A DNA stretch of 31,304 nucleotides, taken from positions 608,262-639,565 of the forward strand of contig BFEA01000191.1 of assembly GCA_003427395.1 (NCBI GenBank), in the 5' to 3' direction. This document shows positions 26,798 through 31,304 of the stretch, piece by piece. Origin of the DNA: Chara braunii (lineage: Eukaryota > Streptophyta > Charophyceae > Charales > Characeae). The first letter of the stretch is position 1, and every line of letters starts with the position of its first letter. Under the pieces are notes generated by a model. That model saw only the letters and a program-made list of their open reading frames with translations. It was not told where the DNA came from and did not search any database. Both the position numbers and the translations under genes were made by a program.

Positions 26798-27917
26798 CTC
26801 TGTCAGCGTGCGTGGTGTGGGCCAAATCTCTAATCGCAGCGATCTTGCTATCTTCTGGCTTAACGCCGTCTCCGTCTAAGACGTGGCCTAAGTACAAAAC
26901 TTGGGTTTTCGCCCAATCGCACTTCTTTGCATTGATCNTGAAGTTAGCTTCCCTCAGCTTCTCCAAGACCTGCGTGAGATGACCCTGATGCTCTTCGAGG
27001 GTCCTGCTAAACACTAGAATGTCATCTAGATAAACTACAACAAATCTGTCTAACCACGGCCTAAACAAATCGTTCATACAGCGCTGGAACGTGGCTGGCG
27101 CGTTGGTTAGTCCAAAGGGCATTACTATGAACTCGTAGTGCCCATATCTAGTCCGGAAGGCTGTCTTATACTTATCATCAGGATGCACCTCTATTTGATG
27201 ATATCCGGACTTCAAATCTATCTTAGAAAAATACTTCGCCCCCTGCACTCGATCTAAGAGATCGTCTATCCTAGGCAGTGGCTCAACATTCTTTACCGTA
27301 ATAGCATTCAGACCCCTATAGTCTATGCACATTCTCAGCTCTACCTCTTTTTTCTTAGGGACAAAGAGAACAGGCGCCCCAAACGGAGACGAACTGGGCC
27401 TAATCCAACCCTTCTTGAGGAGCTCGTCTAACTGCTTGCGAAGCTCCTCTAACTCCCGTGGGGACATCCTATACACAGCGCCCTTAGGAGTTCTATTGCC
27501 AGGCTCTATTTCGATACGGTGCTGGATGGGCCGCGGTACTACTCCTATCAGCGGCTCAGTTAAATCTTTAAACTCCTCCAGCAGCTTGGCAATCGCAGGG
27601 TCCATCGGCTTCTCCTCCGTAGGCTCAGTCACTAGCCTAACATAGGCAACAAAAACCTGTTCCTCCAATTTCTCCTTCTTCACCAATCTGGCGAACGCGG
27701 GGGCACTAAGGCAGCAATGTGCCAAGGAATTCTCTACTCTTGACACATGGAACAGGCAGACAGTCTTAGCCTCGCCTGAAGAACTAGGGAGCCTACACTC
27801 GTGCTCCTTCAAATGGAGTGTGGCCCCGGCTGCCTCTCCCCAATCCATTCCCAGGACAATATCAAAGGGGAGGCTGTCCTCTACGAGGAGAGTCAGGGAG
27901 TGGAGAATCTTTTCCAC
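26772..27917 (-). pseudogene. protease end and reverse transcriptase
   Basis: The reverse transcriptase copies element RNA to [12 protein letters not shown] closes the protease. RT motifs follow: [70 protein letters not shown] and [11 protein letters not shown] with the catalytic Asp pair. One N (26938) gives an unknown residue. The frame ends because one extra T in GATTTGGCCC (AAA at 26824-26826 on the plus strand) shifts the reading. The adjacent frame carries on with PTPRTLTELRSFLGLANYYR. Confidence 0.9.
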
Positions 27918-27931
27918 TTTCCCGTCTTTCT

Positions 27932-28246
27932 CTAGGCGGAAATACTAACTATGGGGTCTGTCAACTTCTGGACTTTAAGTCCCAGCTTCAACTTCTGTAG
28001 CGCTTTCTTACTAACATAGCTGTGGGTAGCCCCTGAGTCTACTAGGGCCCCTACTCTACCTTTAAAAATCTCTACATCTAATAAGATTAGCTGCCCTTTA
28101 TTCTCCTTCTTCATCTTGGCCCAGGCGGGCTTCCTCTCCTTCAACTCTTCGGCCACGTCTGTGAGGGAGGTGTCTAGCGAAACTCTAACACAAGCAGTTT
28201 CGGGACAGCTATCTAGACACCGGCCTACAACCTCTGCCATAGGCAC
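27932..28246 (-). pseudogene. aspartic protease N-terminal half
   Basis: LILLDVEIFKGRVGALVDSG followed by ATHSYVSKKALQKL is the RVP active-site block, with the canonical DSGA that the other element in this window has as DCGA. The frame stops at 27932, and the continuation ([14 protein letters not shown]) lies in the next frame, so one base has been gained or lost near 27945. Confidence 0.85.
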
Positions 28247-28320
28247 ATGTGGTGTGGGAGTCTCCTGCCAGCTAGCGCTATGTTCCCCACATGGCCTAAT
28301 GGTAGGGGCAGTTGCTACCC

Positions 28321-28511
28321 CTACCAGCGGCTGCCTTTTGGCCCTTGGGCAGCCATTCGGGTCTCGCGATACTTAGGACAGTATTTGATGATGTGGCCCG
28401 GGTCACCGCAAAAAATGCACTGGCCCCGGTCCAATCGTTGTTGCCATAAAGTCTGGTCCAGACCCAAAGATTCCCAAGGCCTACCCTGAGGTAGCCACGG
28501 GTGCCATCCGC
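28321..28511 (-). pseudogene. gag CCHC zinc knuckle
   Basis: At 28378-28419 the minus strand encodes CIFCGDPGHIIKYC, a perfect C-x2-C-x4-H-x4-C nucleic-acid-binding knuckle that packages element RNA. The frame runs from about 28511 to the TAG at 28321-28323. It is offset from the gag frame before it, so another frameshift lies near 28515. Confidence 0.85.
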
Positions 28512-29339
28512 CTACCCTATAGGGAGACCTGTTCCTAGGACGGTTTTGCGGGGGACCTTGACCCCTGCCTCCCGCTTGGCGGTTTCCTCCTCTACCGCCA
28601 ACCCCCTGATCGCCTTGAAACCGGCTCCCTGAGGCCCGTCCCCCTTGGCCCTGGCCTCGTCCTCCTCCTTGTGGCCTCCCTCCGGCCGCGACAGCAGCGT
28701 AAGTTTCCCCTGACCTACACCGCTGTCATCCTCCTCTAACCCCCACTCAATCTGGTCGTAGGGGACCTCATCCACACTACCCTCATCTAGTGTTAGGACA
28801 AGGCTATCCTTTGTCTTCACCTGCCCTGAGATAGTGCGGCCTTTCCATTGCTTTCCCTTGTCCAAGTCTTTGTGCCAGAAGGTAGACACAGATGCAGACT
28901 TGGCTTCAAAGGCCACCACCTCACGACTAAGAGAATCATAAGTGGTGGCTGGATCTTTGCTCTTCGCGAAGAAGTGCCCTCGCAAGGCTTCGGGGATAGC
29001 CCGGTAAAAGAGGCTGACCAATTGGGTGTCTGTGACCCCATGGTCAGGGACAGCGACTAGTTCGTCCATCGTGCTCTTGAGTGCCCTGGCACTCTTCCAC
29101 TTACGAGCGTGGATTGTCTGGAGCCTATCTTAGGCCTTGACGCTTCGAGCGACATCTCCAAATCGCTCGCGCAGCAATCTCATGAACTCAGTGAGGGAGG
29201 TAAATGACGAATAGGCAACTGGATCGTCATTGCAGTTAGAAGCGCGCACTAGGGACCTTGCAAAACCGGCGGCCTCATCTTTAAGCGCGTGGATCGCGAT
29301 CAGGACATACTGATCTAGGGAGACCTGTTGCAGATGCAC
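28512..29339 (-). pseudogene. gag core with in-frame TAA
   Basis: Residues VSLDQYVLIAIHALKDEAAG, FTSLTEFMRLLRERFGD, then DTQLVSLFYRAIPEALRG and TYDSLSREVVAFEAK form the retrotransposon Gag core that builds the virus-like particle. A TAA at 29130-29132 interrupts it right after ARSVKA; the frame then continues unchanged with DRLQTIHARKW. A Gly/acid-rich linker follows to 28512. Confidence 0.85.
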
Positions 29340-30360
29340 ATAGGTCTTAACGTTGGTTTCCTAGATGTCAAAAGTTCTCTTCCCTTTTCCCACTATAGGA
29401 ATCAGGGAATTTGAACTTGACTGGCTCTCTACGCGGCGGGCGTGGTTCCTCCTCCTTGGGGGCTGCCACTTTGACGCCTTCAATGGCGCCGACGCAAAAA
29501 AGCTATGTCTTCTCGAGGCGATGATTCACCTCAGCTCCTACGGCCCCTATCAGTTCACGCACAAAGTCCCGGAATCCCATTCGCATCTAGCGCACAGCTA
29601 TGTCCTGGCTTCGGCTAAATTCGTACTGCTGCTCTTGTATTTTTGCTAACCGCTCGACGCTCTGGGCAAGGATCTCTACCTTTCGTTCGAGGTCTACCTG
29701 AGGCGTCAACTTTAGACTTAGTTTCTGCACTTCTTCTAATTCCTTGACCGCCTCACTCGCCGCCTCCACCCTTCTCTTCTTCTCTCTCATCATCGCGAGT
29801 TTCCACTCCATCCTCTGTTCATCCTCCATCGCCTGCCGCTTTAGCACATCCTTTTCTCCTTCCCATTTCTTCAGGGCAGCTTCCTGGTCATCCTTGGGGG
29901 ATATACATAATCACTTCTTCCTCCTCTCCCAAGAACAAGTTAGCAACCCACTCTGAACTCCGTTTCTCCATCTCATCATCCCTGTTGCCACTGTGCTGCC
30001 CTCTCCTTCTTTCTAGTGGCGGTCCCTCGTCTTCTTCCTCTTCCACCTCTTTCAGCTTCTCCTCTTCTTCCTTCTTTATTCTCTCCTTCTCTCTGGCCAT
30101 CTCCTCCTCTATCTTTCTCAACTTTGCCGCCTGCTCCTCCTGCAGGGCCTTCTTTTGGCCTCCTTCTCTTTTCTCTCTTGTAAAATGGCGGCCATCTTTT
30201 CCTCCTCCTCCTTCGTGTAGGGGCTGGTGGAGGTACCACCACGAGTGGGCCCTACTCTACACGTGAAAGTGGGCCAGAAACCCAGAGGAAAGAGGAGGCG
30301 CCAGAGGGTCCCCCAGAGAGAGAATTCAACCAGCAACCCATACATCGGATAGTCGTCCAT
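29340..30360 (-). pseudogene. gag N-terminal region, charged coiled coil
   Basis: An ATG at 30358-30360 (MDDYPMYGLLVEF) probably opens gag. The frames at 30118-30360, 29888-30121 and 29587-29847 carry runs of Lys, Glu and Arg with heptad-like leucines (EEVQKLSLKLTPQ, KVEILAQSVERLAKIQEQQ), a coiled coil. PVKFKFPDSYSGKREENF at about 29370-29430 leads into the core. At least three frame changes break it. I see no other known domain. Confidence 0.65.
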
Positions 30361-31304
30361 TGTGGCATCAGGTGCACGACAACGTCCCACTCCTCACCAC
30401 CTAGACCTACCCGGACACACTGACCTACTGACTAACTCTCTAAGATCCACTACTCACAACTACTCTAAGGCTGTCACTACTGAACCCAAAGCTGATCAGG
30501 AGGCATTCAAGGAGATCCCCCAAACTCCGCAAGAATTCTTTAACGTCACAGACAGGACGACGTGATCAGCTTGGTTCCTCTGTCGATTTCAGCCCACAAC
30601 TCAGCCGTTCCAGCCTACCGTGCCACACCGAGCAGCCCGCCGGTCTGTACCGGTCCTTGGAGGGGTTCGTATCCCTCGGGACAGTCGAGTCATCAAACAC
30701 AGATCATCAGCCTTACTAGGTCCGGTAGGGGAGTGGTTCAACCAGGCCTCAACACTTAAAGACGGCCCTCGTTTTAGCCTACAGCCCGGAGTTCGGACCC
30801 TTTACACTGAACTCAGTAGACCAGCCGGACAGTACCGGTCATTGGGCTAGACGAGTTGTTTAACGAGCGCTCGCCGCTCATGCCCAGGTCTCCAGATGCC
30901 AGAGTAAGGCTTTGGTCCTACTAAGCCCGTGCAGGTTTGGCAGCAAGGCCCTATCCTTCATCCACAGAGTCCTGACACCTAGGACAGAAGAGACTCAATG
31001 CAGAAAGGAGAGAGACAGACTCAGCAAGTACCGTGGGGTAAGTGCACATCCATAGGGTAAGGGGATAGACTGAAGGGTCAACGAGATATCACCAACTCCA
31101 GCTTGGTCAAAATCTTGGTCAGCAGCTCCAGTCAACGCCTTGGTCAACCACCTTGGTCAACGTCTAGTCAACCCTTTGGTCAACCCTTGGTCAACCCTCT
31201 GGTCAACGGTCTGGTCAACGCCCGGTCAACCCCTCACCTCGGCTATGGCTGCCGGCACCTTCACCTTCGTCACCCTCGCCGTCTACTTCCCCTTCCTTCA
31301 CTTT
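30361..31304 (-). other. leader or 5' region of the chromovirus, no gene
   Basis: Upstream of the probable gag start. No resemblance to the 3' LTR is visible, so the 5' LTR starts further right or this is non-LTR leader. It contains the GGTCAAC array described separately. Confidence 0.45.
31110..31230. repeat. GGTCAAC short tandem array
   Basis: About ten GGTCAAC or AGTCAAC words, 8-14 bases apart. On the minus strand each reads GTTGACC, the W-box core TTGAC of plant WRKY factors, so in element sense these are clustered TTGACC sites. Confidence 0.8.

Larger units (their letters stand above)
23758..31304 (-). mobile_element. Ty3/gypsy chromovirus, broken, extends past right end
   Basis: On the minus strand the order is leader (31304-30361), gag, zinc knuckle, protease, RT, RNase H, integrase, chromodomain, 3' LTR. 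This is the order of chromodomain-bearing Ty3/gypsy elements. Each domain is intact enough to name, yet at least five frame changes and one in-frame TAA separate them. The copy is dead, or the assembly has indels. The 5' LTR and PBS lie off the window. It was inserted upstream of, or within an intron of, the HtpX-like gene. Confidence 0.9.

Noticed and set aside
1-31304. CRISPR arrays, bacterial operons, ribosomal RNA genes
   Set aside because: No regularly spaced identical repeats with unique spacers, no Shine-Dalgarno-led gene clusters and no rRNA-like blocks are visible.

Overview
The window looks like nuclear DNA from a large, repeat-rich genome of the green lineage. My best guess is a charophyte alga such as Chara. 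That guess rests on broken Ty3/gypsy retrotransposons, long GT/CA and GA tracts, TWA-type MITEs and a plant-style HtpX-like protease gene; no taxonomic marker proves it. Only two convincing host-type protein genes are visible, both on the minus strand. The rest is mobile-element debris, compound microsatellites and foldback repeats, and parts of the assembly are artefactual.

Layout. 1-750 holds a decayed Ty3/gypsy integrase on the plus strand. 1079-1310 is a GA tract plus one copy of a dispersed repeat (here called R1). 1316-6435 is a minus-strand LTR element: 5' LTR 5090-6435, PBS-like site next to it, broken aspartic protease at 3780-4464, polypurine tract, and 3' LTR 1316-2497. Its interior has been filled by a tandem cassette of TG tract, G-rich block, AATC tetranucleotide and A-run, and contains a Nextera/Tn5 mate-pair junction adapter (3279-3316). 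The 5' LTR contains a one-N join flanked by two identical 95-bp copies. 6529-7190 is R1 DNA split by a clean 316-bp MITE with a TGAG target duplication.

7724-9337 (minus) is an intron-free 537-residue reading frame and the most interesting gene here. It has an N-terminal papain-fold, deubiquitinase-like domain (Cys37, His125, Asp140) followed by four RING-like zinc modules arranged as A-B, A-B with almost invariant spacing. It would combine ubiquitin removal and ubiquitin ligation chemistry in one chain. It sits directly beside a palindromic repeat that recurs about 400 bp further on, within a segmental duplication (9481-10301).

10400-15456 has no convincing complete gene: GC-rich and CA-rich cassettes, a candidate short first exon (12096-12155), a diverged tandem array (12797-13830) and a 200-N gap. 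15457-16426 is a plus-strand LTR whose family recurs in inverted orientation at 23758-24655. 16600-21900 holds an LTR-like promoter region, a PIF/Harbinger-like MITE (TAA target duplication), a glutamine-rich coding relic, a 47-bp-stem hairpin and tandem repeats. 21926-23287 (minus) is an HtpX-type M48 zinc metalloprotease with four membrane segments, whose apparent first 12 codons are probably intron. From 23758 to beyond the right end lies a minus-strand Ty3/gypsy chromovirus with gag, zinc knuckle, protease, RT, RNase H, integrase and chromodomain, all recognisable but broken by frameshifts and one stop. Its 5' LTR is off the window.
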